The notes under the pieces were generated by a model. The model was given only the letters and a program-made list of their open reading frames with translations. It was not told the DNA's origin and did not search any database. Below are positions 24,357-36,400 of a stretch of 64,000 nucleotides of DNA, in pieces. The position numbers and the translations under genes were made by a program. The stretch is from Ilex aquifolium. Its lineage: Eukaryota; Streptophyta; Magnoliopsida; Aquifoliales; Aquifoliaceae. The DNA lies in assembly GCA_951799425.1 (NCBI GenBank), contig OX637393.1, positions 16,325,744 to 16,389,743 on the forward strand, read 5' to 3'. Numbering within the stretch: position 1 is the first letter of the stretch; each line of letters begins with the position of its first letter.

Positions 24357-25460
24357 TTGACGACGACGAAGCCATCGAAGGTTGTTCCTCTCTTGACGAC
24401 GACGATCTTTCCCTCTCTCTTCTCTCTGTTTTGTATCGTTTTTTTTTTCTTTTTCAGGCACTCTCTCGGTTCGGTCACTATGTTTTAAAATAGGAAGAAT
24501 TACACTTAGACCCCTTGAGATTTATTACTTAGACCCCTAACATTTGAAATATTACATATAAACTCCCTAAAATTTATACACGTGTAACACTTGGACCCTG
24601 CTGTAAATATATCCGTTAATAAATTACATCTAGACACCCTAAAGTTTGTAAATATATATTTTATTATTAATTATTTAAAATTGCACCGTATCTTACGATA
24701 CACGATACGATACGATACACTATTTTTAAAAAACGATATACCTTCCGATACACGATTTGACAACTATGATTATAATATATTAAAAATAAAAGCACATATT
24801 ATAACAATAGTAATAATATGACCTACTAGCAAATATTAATTCTTTGATTAAAATTGAAATAGATCAAAATAAATATTCACTTTTTTCATCAAACATCATT
24901 ACATCTATTAGCATTCATAGTATATAAGTTAACAAAAAATATATTTTACAAAAAAAATAGAAATCACACCCCTTTTAATAGTTACCGGTTGTTTTTTTTT
25001 TTAAATTCTTGGTTGTATCCTAACCGTATCCTAAACGTATCTTGGTCGTGTCCGACTAAGTTCACTATTCATGACACTTCTAGCCATCCGACGCGTGTCC
25101 ATGTTGGACACATATCCGATAATGCCACGGCACCCCTTCGGGACCTAATGCAACAGTTTCTCCTGTAGTGGCCTCATATTTACAAATTGTGATTCTTTCA
25201 GCTCTGCTACCCATTCAGCAGTGAACATAGCACACACTAATCTTTTGTTATTGAAGCTATATGGTGCTTGGTGGGATTGTCATGTCTATTTTATGCATCT
25301 TAAATCATTCCCCTCAACCCCACCCCCACTCCCCAAGACAAAAAAAGAAAAAGAAAAAAAGAAAGAAAATAAAATTGGAAAAAAAACTACCACCCTTGTA
25401 AATAAGTGATAGATGGTAATTTTCTTTGAATACCCTGAAAGCAACGTCAGCCAAGGGGTC

Positions 25461-25491
25461 AAGAATGTACATGGTATATTTGTACATTCTT
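25461..25491. repeat. 11-bp perfect hairpin upstream of the AP2/B3 gene
   Basis: AAGAATGTACA and TGTACATTCTT are separated by nine bases about 370 bp upstream of the start codon. It could be a regulatory inverted repeat or chance in AT-rich DNA. Confidence 0.4.
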
Positions 25492-25858
25492 CAAAATAAA
25501 AATGGATTTTCTTGGGCCTGTATATCTATATTACAAACTTAACTTTCGTGTATTATTACATTTTGTTGGTTTAGCACCTAGGCCAGTGCAGGCGTTGGCT
25601 AGAATTTAAGTAGCATTTCTACTCGCCATTGCAAACACAACATTTAGGCTAGGATAAGAACCTATGAAAATCCAATTGGATCATTTTTGTTATATATTTG
25701 TCTTGCAAATTTTGTGGTTTGCAGTAGTTTCCCCTGTCAAATTCTGTAAAGTATATCTATCAGGAATTTTGTTTTATTTTCTTGGTTAATTATTTCATGT
25801 TTTCTGCTTTGTTTCCTGACATAACTAATTTTTCCTCAAATTTACTTCGGGAGAAGAA

Positions 25859-26950
25859 ATGAGCATGATTTCGAGCTCCTCAACAAATGTCTCTGGGCAA
25901 GCCTCAGATTCCAACAATTGTAACCATCCATTCCACAACAAGTGTTCAAGGCATGATAGCAATATCGCTGCTTCAAAATTTAAAGGAGTTGTGAGTCAAC
26001 TGAATGGGCACTGGGGTGCACAGATGTATGCTAACCACCAGCATTTGCTTGGGATGTTTGAGTCTGAGAAAGAAGTTGCAATGGCATATGATAGTGCAGC
26101 CACCAAACTTCAGAATGGGGACTCTCACAAAAACTTTCCCTGGACAAACATCACTGCCCAAGAGCCAAAGTTCCAAAATGAGTTCAGCACAGAACCCGTC
26201 CTAAACACGACAAAAGATGGTTCCTATGCGTCCAGGTTTGTGGATTATCTTGGGATGCATTACCAAAGGGGAATAATACATGGCCAAAACCTTATACCAG
26301 TGCATGGTGGTGGAGCTTTTTTTTGCAGACTTCTTTTCCAGAAGGAGCTTTCACCTAGTGATGTGGGTAAGCTTAATCGACTTGTCATTCCAAAGAGATA
26401 TGCCTTGAAGTACTTCCCTAACATATCTGATGGTGCCGAAAAGAATGAGGCTGGTGCAGGGGTCGATGATATGCAGCTAGTTTTTTATGATAGATCGATG
26501 AGGTCATGGAAATTTCACTACTGCTACTGGAAGAGTAGCCAAAGTCTTGTCTTCACTAAGGGGTGGAAGAGGTTTGTGAAGGCAAACGAATTGAAGGCGA
26601 AGGACACGGTTATATTCTGTGTGTGTGAGTGCAGGGATGGATCAAATGAGGCCCAGTCATTCTATATGATTGATGTATGTTCTTATGTTGGTGTGAAAAG
26701 CAACAGTGGTGTGGTTAAGGACATTAACAAAGATTCTGAAGCATTGCATCTTGGTTTGCAAAAAGATATTGTTTATGTTGACAATGAGGTTGATTTTCAA
26801 GGAGAGGAATTGCAGCAACTCGATCATGGACAAAATAGCAATGACAATGAGGATGAGAAGGAATCTGAGGGAGAGAAAAAATTGGTGGAAGCTGAAATAA
26901 CCAAAGCAGAGAAGAAAGGTCTAAGGCTTTTTGGCGTGCAAATAACTTGA
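25859..26950 (+). CDS. AP2/B3 domain transcription factor, RAV-like
   Basis: A single uninterrupted exon encoding 363 residues. An AP2/ERF domain lies at about residues 39-95 ([19 protein letters not shown] to HKNFPW) and a B3 domain at about 154-258 ([17 protein letters not shown], then [17 protein letters not shown]). This pair defines the RAV family of nuclear DNA-binding regulators. An acidic stretch (about 330-345) precedes the C-terminal RLFGV motif at 356-360, known in B3 factors as a repression motif, so a repressor role is likely. The AP2 part is atypical: LLGMF replaces the usual WLGTF. It most resembles the Arabidopsis At1g51120/At1g50680 subgroup from memory. The start is the first ATG, followed by a second at codon 3, after an A-rich context (GAGAAGAAATGAG). 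The gene looks intact. It has several kilobases of non-coding DNA upstream and may have a spliced 5' leader, which I could not locate. Confidence 0.93.
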   Translation: MSMISSSSTNVSGQASDSNNCNHPFHNKCSRHDSNIAASKFKGVVSQLNGHWGAQMYANHQHLLGMFESEKEVAMAYDSAATKLQNGDSHKNFPWTNITAQEPKFQNEFSTEPVLNTTKDGSYASRFVDYLGMHYQRGIIHGQNLIPVHGGGAFFCRLLFQKELSPSDVGKLNRLVIPKRYALKYFPNISDGAEKNEAGAGVDDMQLVFYDRSMRSWKFHYCYWKSSQSLVFTKGWKRFVKANELKAKDTVIFCVCECRDGSNEAQSFYMIDVCSYVGVKSNSGVVKDINKDSEALHLGLQKDIVYVDNEVDFQGEELQQLDHGQNSNDNEDEKESEGEKKLVEAEITKAEKKGLRLFGVQIT

Positions 26951-27944
26951 AAAGCATCGTCCCTACTTTATTTTCTGTTTAAAGGCTCAATCTCATTGCT
27001 GATTAAAGGTTTGCCTAAGCATACATACATGGTAGAGTAGCCATTTTTCAGGTAACATAGAGTTAACCTAGGTGATATTGGTAACATCTTCTTTTTTGTC
27101 ATTTTTCCATACAGTGCCAATAATCATCACTATCAGTGATGACTTCTTTTAATTTATTTATGGTACTAAGGAATGTGTTTGTGACCTTCGTTTTGGAAAG
27201 GTTATTTAGGTTTTGGTTCCCAGAATGAGACATCCCGTACTGCTTTGACAGATTCTTTAAGTTCAACTTTATACCTGCAGGGCATCAATTTTGCTCTGAA
27301 GTACTTTTGAAGTTCTATTTTGTATTGTTTGTTTGTATGAACACCAACTTAGCTCTCACTGTGTCAAAAATCCGTATCCTAAAGTATCGAAGGTACTACT
27401 TGTGCTATGAAAGTAGAGGTGGAATGATAGGAACAGTGCTTAGGTTTTATGTGATGTACAGGATGAACTATGACATCTGAATGGATGGCGAGGTTTGATT
27501 CACCTGTTGAAATTTCTTGTTTTTTTTTTTCCGAATTCCGGCAAGGTGTCACATACCTCTTTCTGCTCGCCTCGGATTAGGTGGTGACTAATTGTTAGTT
27601 TTGGATCATTGATGTTCAAAATCTGATCTGATGATGAAACAGTCGAGTAAGAAGTTATGTTTTCTACTCGTCTAGGTTGCGGGGATGGGCCATGCAGTGC
27701 CCGCTTGGTATGAAATTGATGCTCCCTGGACTTTAGGATCAGTTAAAATGTGAATCTGACAAGTTGGTTTGTAATAATTCATCAAGGATATTAATATATT
27801 CTTACAATTTAAGTAGATGCGAGATCTAGAAATCTCTTTTCATAGTTGTAGAGATAGTTTTTGTTGGAGTTTTTATTATTATTTTTTTTTAAGGAATTGG
27901 TTAATAGTCTAGTAACAAGAAAGAATACTAATCGTATGCCGAAG
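26951..27944. other. 3' UTR and spacer after the AP2/B3 gene
   Basis: No coding frame. The first few hundred bases are probably 3' UTR of the transcription factor. No clear AATAAA signal or repeat end was recognised. Confidence 0.4.
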
Positions 27945-28070
27945 GGAAGGTTTGACACCTCAATGTGTCTCTTCACCACCTGGGACTTTAGTATATCCCA
28001 AGGGTTGGATTGTTCGCTCATTAAAGCGGTATGTGAGCTGGGTTCAGAACGTCGTAAGACACTTCGGTCT
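27945..28070 (+). pseudogene. Organellar large-subunit rRNA fragment
   Basis: The segments CATTAAAGCGGTATGTGAGC, TGGGTTCAGAACGTCGTAAG and the CACCTGGGACTTTAGTATAT to CCCAAGGGTTGG stretch match a conserved 3' part of bacterial-type LSU rRNA. The wording is closest to plastid 23S (CACCTGGGGCTGTAGTATG) as I remember it, with many substitutions. This is a nuclear copy of organelle DNA, not a functional rRNA gene. Confidence 0.75.
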
Positions 28071-28921
28071 TATTATTAATAAAAGTTACTTACTCTCTTG
28101 GTAACAAAGGAAAAGGGTAGGATTTTTTTCATAGTAATAATGGGCAGGTCTCATGAGATCTATGCCAACGGCCAAAATCAAAGGAATGTGAAAGGAACAT
28201 TCGATTTATCTAGGGGCATAGATCTAGGCATATTTGTTCGATCAATCATCAAAGGCAGGGGAAACCACTATGGACAAGATCCCCGGCCTCGATTCTTTTG
28301 CATAGTCTCGGGCCGGCCATTGCTCTCTTGAAATTGGATAGAAATTGATTTTTAAACGATTAGGATGCATGGAAGAACTGGCACATACGTGTCGTGTCGT
28401 GTTATGATAGATCCTTTTTATATTTGAGACATATCATTTTGGATCTGCACATGATCCATAAACTCCTTTTCTTTCAATCAATTTCAGCACTTACATCTCT
28501 ATATGCATTAAACTTGATTGATTCGTATCCTATCAATATCAAACTATTTAACTCTAATTCACGTTAAACTAGATCATGAAATAATATATAAGTAAAAAGT
28601 TAGAATATTCTTCATACATTATTAGGCGAATGAGTTATTTGTATTTGATAGCAACACAACCCATTAACTATTCATGTCAATTTTAAAATTATCGAGTCGA
28701 TGCAGCATCAATTTGTTCTGAACTTACTATTATTCCCCGAACAGACTCCCGCTAATGTCTCCTTCACTATTCACGGTAGACTAACCATATTTTGATAGAA
28801 TTCCATGATTATCAAGTTTGTTGCTCCATTATCTACACAACTGGGTTCAATGGTTGCAGCAGCCACGAGAAGATACCATCTCCTGGACTGTTTAGGTAAT
28901 GAAGGGTGAAGTGAAAAAACC
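28071..28921. other. Spacer, possible further organelle-derived DNA
   Basis: A 63-codon frame at 28140-28331 (MGRSHEIYANGQNQRNVKG...) reads smoothly but matches no family I recognise. It may belong to the same organelle-derived insertion as the rRNA fragment. The rest is AT-rich and featureless. Confidence 0.3.
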
Positions 28922-29098
28922 TTAGAAGCTTGGATTATATCCTTTCGGAGCGAAATACTCTTTGACCCGATCCATCCATTTTCGAATCTCTTTGTTTACG
29001 TGTTCCTTCTCCATTTTCTTAGCTTCTAAGTTCATCAGCTCCTCATGAACTTTCTTCGATTTCTCTATAGACTCTTTTCCTTCTTGATAGAAAGTACT
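28922..29098 (-). pseudogene. Exon-like open segment of unknown protein
   Basis: The minus strand reads 58 codons without interruption to a TAA stop at 28922-28924. The peptide is charged and helical in appearance: EKSKKVHEELMNLEAKKMEK, then RKWMDRVKEYFAPKGYNPSF at the C-terminus. Composition and codon pattern look protein-coding. No ATG starts it, so it would be a last exon or a processed-gene fragment. The family was not recognised. Confidence 0.35.
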
Positions 29099-29412
29099 TC
29101 AATGAGTATAACCAGACAAATTGTGGATCATATGCTACGCAAGCTAATAACCGACCCTAAATAGTTGTGACGAATACTTTGTTGGGTTGAGTATCAAAGC
29201 AAGTTGAACGCTTCCTGTCACCACAATTGATTTGCTAAAAAAGATCCTAATCCATATGGATGACTGATCAACAGGGTCAGCCTGTCATAAGGGTTATCTA
29301 ACTGTAGTTTTATTTTTCAGGGTTTTCCCTATGAATACTGAGACTCAAAGGTACAAAGACACCTCATGTAAAAATTTATTCAGGCTATTATTCTGCTAAA
29401 GCCTCAAATGTC

Positions 29413-29530
29413 TGTCAACTACCTGTCCCTTCGCGTACATCCAATAAAATTGAACCGATGCTGGGAAGATTAGCATGACCCTTACACAAGAATGACAAGC
29501 ACAAATCGAGAAATGATCTGTCAACTATCT
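29413..29530. repeat. Target-site duplication pair around the U6 copy
   Basis: TGTCAACTACCT (29413-29424) and TGTCAACTATCT (29519-29530) match at 11 of 12 positions and abut the U6-like sequence on both sides, as LINE-mediated insertion produces. Confidence 0.75.
29425..29518 (+). pseudogene. U6 snRNA retropseudogene
   Basis: It starts GTCCCTTCG exactly where mature U6 starts and contains GAAGATTAGCATGACCC and CACAAATCGAGAAATG, the most conserved parts of plant U6. Several substitutions are present. The plant snRNA promoter elements (USE RTCCCACATCG and a TATA box at -30) are absent, and no T-run terminator follows. With the flanking 12-bp repeats this is a retrotransposed copy of the RNA. 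Confidence 0.88.
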
Positions 29531-29917
29531 AACACAAACCTCTTAACTAAAAAAAAGTAAATTCGTTGTATGTGAATAGGTACGCCCAGCACTCAGCCGG
29601 GAACAAGCAAGTTAGCTGGATATCATCCGAAAATCTTAATGGCCGAAAATTTTAGCTATGCATGCCAGTGTCAACTTTATCATCGAGATTGGCATTTTCT
29701 ATACACAGATGATAGTCTTAAATGAGGAATATAAATTTCAAAACTAACCTTACAAATGTCTGCAAGAATAATAGCATTCCATTCTACTGACAAGTAATCA
29801 GCTAAACTGCATCAGCACAGTTAATATGATAGTACAAGAGATTTTGCTGCTGGTGATATTGCAACAAGATTAAGTTACGTCGGGAAAAAAGGGTAACAAA
29901 TATTACCCGTCAAACCC
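29531..29917 (-). other. 3' UTR side of the lectin kinase gene
   Basis: Non-coding. The stretch next to the stop codon at 29918 is presumably the 3' UTR of the minus-strand kinase gene. Confidence 0.4.
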
Positions 29918-30443
29918 TTACTTTACAATGGGAGGTTGGGCCAACTGTTGAAGCTGATGAACAACATGTGACATTCGTGGACGCATAGATGGGACATGCT
30001 GTGTGCAAGAGTACACAAGGTCCACTACCTTTTGAATGACTCCAGCTTCCGGAATTTGGGAGGAGGAAGAAGATATGAGTGGATCCAAGAGCTCCAGATA
30101 ACGGTGAGACTGCACCAGGGGAGTGGCCCATTCGAATATACTTTGCCAACCCACTGAGTCAACAGCTTGTGCTGGTCTACGCCCACTAACAATTTCAAGC
30201 AATAGAACCCCAAAGCTGTAAACATCACTCTTTGTTGTTAGCTCATTTCTGTACACAAACTCCGGAGCAAGGTATCCATGAGTGCCGCCAGCCATCACCG
30301 TCCTCTCGTGCATGACTTCCCAAGGAACAAACTTTGACAGACCAACCCCAATTAAATGTGCACCAAACTCTTCATCAAGTAGTACGTTACTTGCACGGAT
30401 ATCCCGATGCACAACTTGTGGCTTCACCTTGTCATGAAGGAAC
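29918..30443 (-). CDS. Lectin kinase exon 5 (kinase C-lobe)
   Basis: 526 bp after the acceptor GTAACAG, ending with a TAA stop. It encodes HRDIRASNVLL, the GVG triplet in the DFG position, the APE-type motif (LAPEFVYRNELTTKSDVYSFG) and the C-terminal helices. Confidence 0.93.
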
Positions 30444-33400
30444 CTGTTACACAATTAAAATGATGAATCAGGGATTAACAAAATAGACATGTGTAGAAGC
30501 AAATAATACCACTACACTTGTGATAACAATACCTCCCTAAAACTCAATAACTTCAAGTTTTTTACTTTTCCTTTTCCACTATAATGAAGGTCGCAGCACT
30601 ACAATACTTCATATCCCGATCATTTACACTAAGGTACTTCACAGTGTATGTGACAAACCAGTGGAAGTGCATAAAAATTGGCTTTTCTTTGACATGCAGA
30701 TGGTTATCTGCCTAGGAATTTTTAAAACAACAAACTTGCAGATGCTACAAGGTATTTACTACATACTGAGGCTTCTGACATGACTTTGATAGATGACCCA
30801 AAAAAGGAGCAAGCATCGAGGATTGTATGAAAAGATTAGTAAATATCATGCCAGAACAAACTATAACGTTGAGTTATTTTGGGACGAAATAGGGACGCGT
30901 CAGAAAATATTAAATGCCCTACATAATGTCGCTAAAGTGCATGTAACTTCATTTGTGTACCAGAAAGAAATTAGGAGGCCAGTAAAACTCCTCCATCTTC
31001 TAGCTTTGCATAAGTGTAATTGTAAATTCCCAAGTCTCTGATACTCAAATGACCCTACATGTGTCTTAGGTATTTGACCCACTTTCATTCCTGAAACCAA
31101 CCTAGTCTTTGTGAACTGTTCTATATGCCTTCAGATATAGATGATAACTATGTGGAGGTTTCCACACTGTACATTTAGCCATTAGCAACCTGAGAAAATG
31201 CATTCCATGCTTGATCCCCCTGGTTTATGTCCAAACTATTTTTGTAAATGAACTTGGTCACGACAGTTTTGCTCAGTCATGTTCTTGAATAGTTTCTCAA
31301 TCATAGAATACTATTGCCAGATGTCATGCAATGCTTCTTATGACCTCAATTATAAGCACCCAAATGCTGTGCTTTTAGTACTAGAAGTGATAGACGAGCA
31401 ATGCCCTATTATCACACCTTGCGTGTAGAGAGAGCGTACGCAGTGGTAAGGAGAAATGAGCGAGCATAAAAGCAATGTGGATTAGAAGAGGAACATGGAA
31501 GGAGAGAGAGAGAGAGGAGAGAAATCAACAATCCCATTCACTATCCTTGTATAAAAATTAGTCACCCTTTGCTCAAAACCACCCAATCATAATCTTTTAC
31601 GCAGTTGGAAGTTGAATAACTATATGTCAACATTAAGCAAAAGAAAGAGAAGGAGAAGAAGAAGAAGAAAGAGAGTATGAAATAATATCATATGCAAGGT
31701 GTGTGTTGTCAACACCCTATCACTCTTTATATTAGATTGATATTGAAGACACTTACAATTTTGGAAAGTAGAACATAATAGGAAAACCACATAACCGGAA
31801 TGTAACGTAATACAAAAGTAACATAAAGGGAAAGTTGAACAACAGGAAAATAACACTCCCCCTCAAGCTGGAGCATGGAGATAAAAAATGTCCAACTTGG
31901 AATGGCTCCTAAAGGTGGACCACACCAATGGTTTGTTGAGAAAATCACTTGAATTGACCGCAATATCTCTATGTAGACATAAGTATGATAAAACCAACCT
32001 CTTGGTAACTACGTCAGACTATTCAGGAACTTATTTAACTGACACACACTATCACAATTCTCATTAATAAATCCAGTTGGTTGTTCCATGTGAGGTTTAC
32101 GACATCCCTTCGGTTTTCTAGAGAAACAATTAATGACCACATCAAAACAAGAAATAGCAAATGATGATCATGACAACACAGAAGGAAAAGAACACGATGA
32201 CGACAAAAACATAACACTAGCACCACCAACAACAATACCGATGCAAACGAACTCAACCAACAACACTATTAATGAATCACAAACAACAACAAATTACACC
32301 GCATCAATCTAAAAATAATAGAGTAAACAAAATAGATCTAGAGTCGAATTAGCCAAAAAGGAGTTGAGTTGATGCGAAAACCACATGACCAATACTGAAC
32401 TAGGATGAGAACTCCAAAATTGACACTAAACCAAGCTAAAAACACTGAGCTAAAAATGAATTGGGATGAAAACCTATAACCAATACCAACTGTGCCTAAA
32501 ACTATTGAACTGGCACTAAACCGAGTTGAAAACACTCAACCGGAATTGAAGCAAGATGAAAACCACTAAACTAGTATTAAACTAGGCCGAAAATCACTGA
32601 ACTAATACTAAATCGGGTTGAAAACACTGAATCGAAACTGAAACGGGGATGAAAAACACTAAACCATCACCAAACTGAGCCAAAAACCACTCAACTGACA
32701 CTATACCTAACTAAAAACACTATCAAAGGCTAATTGGCTTCCTAGAATCCCATCTCTTTCTCTGTTTCTCTTCTTTCTTTCCTATTTCTCTTCTTCTTAT
32801 CTTCTCTTCTTTTGTTGACAAGAACTAATTTGATGGAGTATTGTTGAGTTTTTTGAGACCTATTGAGGATTTTTTAATGGATGGGTGTTGAATTTCCCTA
32901 GTCGTTGTCATTGTTTGTCACCCGTAGAATCGTTGTCATGTGTTCTGATTATACAGTGGATCAAATCGAGTCTTTGAATCTCTAATTACAATTTGTCTGC
33001 AATTTTTTGTTGGTTGGTTGTTTCGGTTGTGGATTTGTGATTCCATTCTTGTTGTAGTTTTGGGTGGTATTACCAATTGCAATTTCCTGCCGGCGACGCA
33101 ATCGATCACCAGTGTGGGACTTCTCTCTGGAAAAGAAGGTGGTGTTTGGCTCTGGTGCAAGAGAGTCCTATTCCCGTGCAATTTATTGCATCTATAGCTA
33201 CTATTTGGGTTCAATTCAGTTAAGTCCAATAGCATAGTTTGGCCCAAGCTGAAGAAGACGGTCAGAACCAAGTGGAAAGAGGCATGAACCCGTCTGAACC
33301 AAGTGGGATGAGGCATGAACCCGTCTGAACCAAGCAGGACGAGGCCTGAACCGGTCTAAACTAAGCTGGATGAGGCTTGAATCGGTCTAAACCAAGCTGA

Positions 33401-36400
33401 ATAAGGCCTGAACCGTTCTGAACCAGACCGGATTGGGACTGAACTAAACTGTCTGTGTTAGACCACAGTGGGCTATTAGGCCACTAATTCAGCCCCTAGC
33501 CCTAAGCAACACTATACTACTTTGATTTCCACTTCAGGGGTCTTTCTTGGTCCAGTTTAGATCTTCTTAGCCTTAAACCCGACTGCTTCAACACCAGTTT
33601 GGTCATGTCCGACCCCTATTCAGTCGGTTTGACCATTATTTCTTGTGGGAATGGTGTCTAAGGCTAAAAAGGCATATCCTCCAAGTCTTCCACTAACCTT
33701 CTCTTTTGCTTCCTTTTTTATGCTCCCATGACTTCTGTTAAGCTCGATGGGAGTAATTATGCCATATGGACTTGGTCTGTTGAGGTTTTTCTTAAAGGGA
33801 TGGGGCTTTATAATAGTGGGGAAGAGAGTAAGATTAAGCAAGGGACCACCATCACGAGAAGAATAACGAACATTGATAAGAGTGTCTTAACTATCCGATG
33901 ATCTAATAAATAAGCTAGCTGAATAACATTTGATGCATACTTAGACTAAGAGAGGAGATAACCTTGGGTGAGGAAGCAACCTCAATTCCCAAAAAAATAC
34001 CGAAACTGACTCAAATCTTTCATCTTAAAATAATTCTGCAACAGGTCTTTCACTAGTCATACTCCAACAGTGTCATCATCTACAATAACCATATAAACAT
34101 AGAGCCAGAGACCAATAAGACCAGAGGAGTTGGATCGTAAAAAGAGTGCAAAATTATGATCACTGACATGAAAATCCAAGTCACATATAACATAAGGAAA
34201 CTTGGAAAACCATGTTCTAATAGCTTGTTTAAGGCCATATAAGGCTTTGTAAAGTCTGCAAACTTCACTGGAACTATGTGACAATCCAAGAGGAGGACAG
34301 ATAAATCTCCATAAAGAAAGCATTTTTCACATCCATCTAAGACAAGCTCCATTGACGAAGGATAGCTATAGCAATCACAGTACGAGCAATGGTTATATTG
34401 ACAACGGGAACAAAAGTTTCATCATAGTCTAGGCCATACTCTTGAGCAAAGCACTTGGCTACCAGCCGAGCTTTGTCCATTTCCATAAACCATCAGATTT
34501 AGTTTTGATTTTATAAACCTAATTACAACCAATGGCACACTTGTCAGCGGGTAAAGCCACAAGCTCCCAAGTTCGGGTTCTTATGTAAAGTAGATAGCTC
34601 TTCATCCATAATTTGTTGCTAAAGAGGATCAAGTAGAGCGTCCTTATTAGAGGTGGGTTCATACACAGAGTGAACAGAAGTGAGAAAATTAAAAGAATTG
34701 CAAGAGTTAAAGAAACCAAACCTATCTGAACACTTCCAAAATCACTGGGATAGCGAGGAACATGATCCACAATACCAAAACCTGATCGAGTGATAGGAGG
34801 AGGAGGAGGAGGAGGAGGAGGCACCACGTCTATAGAAAAGACAACATGAGTCCTGTAAACATAAGTATGCACAATAGGAGGACAATAACATATAAATCAG
34901 TAAGAGAAGAAGAGGATGGAAACTCGTACACAGTTACATCACCAATATATGTTTCATGGGAAACATTAGCTGGAAAGGGATCAATGTAAAGGAGCTTTGA
35001 TTTATCCAGAGATGAAGAACTCGATGGAATCAAAAAGAAAATGATAGATTCTCCAAAGACAATATGATGAGAGACATAAAGTTTGTGAGCAATAGGATCA
35101 TAACAACAATTTCCTTCTAACCCTCACCATAACCAAGAATATAACACAAACCTGATCGAGCACATAGAATGGCACGAAGGACAATAGGGAGAAAGACAAA
35201 GTACAACAAAACACAATAAGTTTAGGTGGCTTACCACACAAATTTTCAAATGGGGATATGCTAGAAGTGAGAATAATAGGAATGTAGTTGATCAAATGAA
35301 CTGTTGGAAGAAATTGTTCATCCCAAAAGGAGCTGGGGACATTTGTTAATCGCAAAAGAGTGTGCTGTCTCTATAATGTGGCAATGTTTGAGTTCGGTAA
35401 CACCATTCTGCTTAGGTTGTATCAATACAAAAGTATTGCTAAAGAGTACCATTAGATTTTAATAAATTAAGAAAAGAAGGAAGTGTGTATTCGCCTCCTT
35501 GGTCACAATGAAAACATTTAATAACAGAAGAATATTGAGTGTTACCATGACATGAAAGGCAAAGAATATAGAAAAGAATTTAGATCGAAGTTTCATTAAA
35601 TAAACCCAAACAATAAGAAACAATAAGAACACTAATCTTATCACTACTATGTTTAACAAACATAATGCGATCTACATTACTTTGTTTATATCCAAATCCT
35701 AACATTGCTTTGAGAAATTGTTCAAACCTAGCTCTAGGAGACTGTTTCAAGCCATATAGTGCTTTCCTCAACCTACAAACTTTTCTAACATTAGAATGAG
35801 AAGAAAACCCTGGTGGAATGTCCATATAAACCTCTTCCTCCAAGTCCCTAAGAAATAATGCATTCTTCACATCTAGTTGTTGTAAGGGCTAACCCAGATT
35901 AGCAACACAAGAAACAAGAGTGCGAATAGAATTCATCTTTGCAATGAGGGCAAAGGTCTCCTAATAATCAATGCCATAAATCTAAGTAAAACCTTGGCAA
36001 CCAATCTTACTTTATATCTTTCAACTGCTCCATCTGCTTTCTATTTAACAGTAAAGACCCATTTACTAATGGAAGTGAAGTTAATTCCTAAGTGTCGTTC
36101 TTGCTTAGAGCTTTAATGTCCTTTATCATAGTTTCTTTCCACTTAGGAGCTATAAGAGCTTTCTCCCAACCTTGTGGAACAGACACAGAAAACAAGATGA
36201 AACAAAGGCAGGATACGAAGAAGACAAAGAGTTATAAGAAACAAAGTCAGAAATGGGGTGTTGAGTGCAAGATCTTACACCCTTTCTAAGAGCAATAGGA
36301 AGAGAAGAATCATCAACCTCTATAACAACAGGAGATGAAGACTTATCTTTTGAAGCTTTTGCTTGAGAATCTGAAACTGGAGTTGGGGGCTTGGTGGCAC

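Larger units (their letters stand above)
23870..24768. mobile_element. Nested hAT-like non-autonomous element (899 bp)
   Basis: The inverted ends CATAGTTGT...ACAACTATG are flanked by the 8-bp direct repeat ATTATAAT (23862-23869 and 24769-24776). ATTATAAT is itself palindromic, so a 17-bp inverted repeat is another reading. The terminal ~130 bp at each side are dense in CGATACG motifs. The middle is different in composition: CT/GA-rich, with a 28-bp tandem repeat and a 33-bp perfect inverted repeat. It looks like captured host sequence. Confidence 0.65.
23745..25135. mobile_element. Probable outer GATAC-rich repeat interrupted by a nested element
   Basis: The left part (GGATACAGATACGGGGATACG) and the right part (CGTATCCTAAACGTATC, then CCGACGCGTGTCC) look like partial inverted ends of one GATAC-rich repeat. 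The nested element at 23870-24768 splits it. The ends are approximate and no target duplication was identified. Confidence 0.4.
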
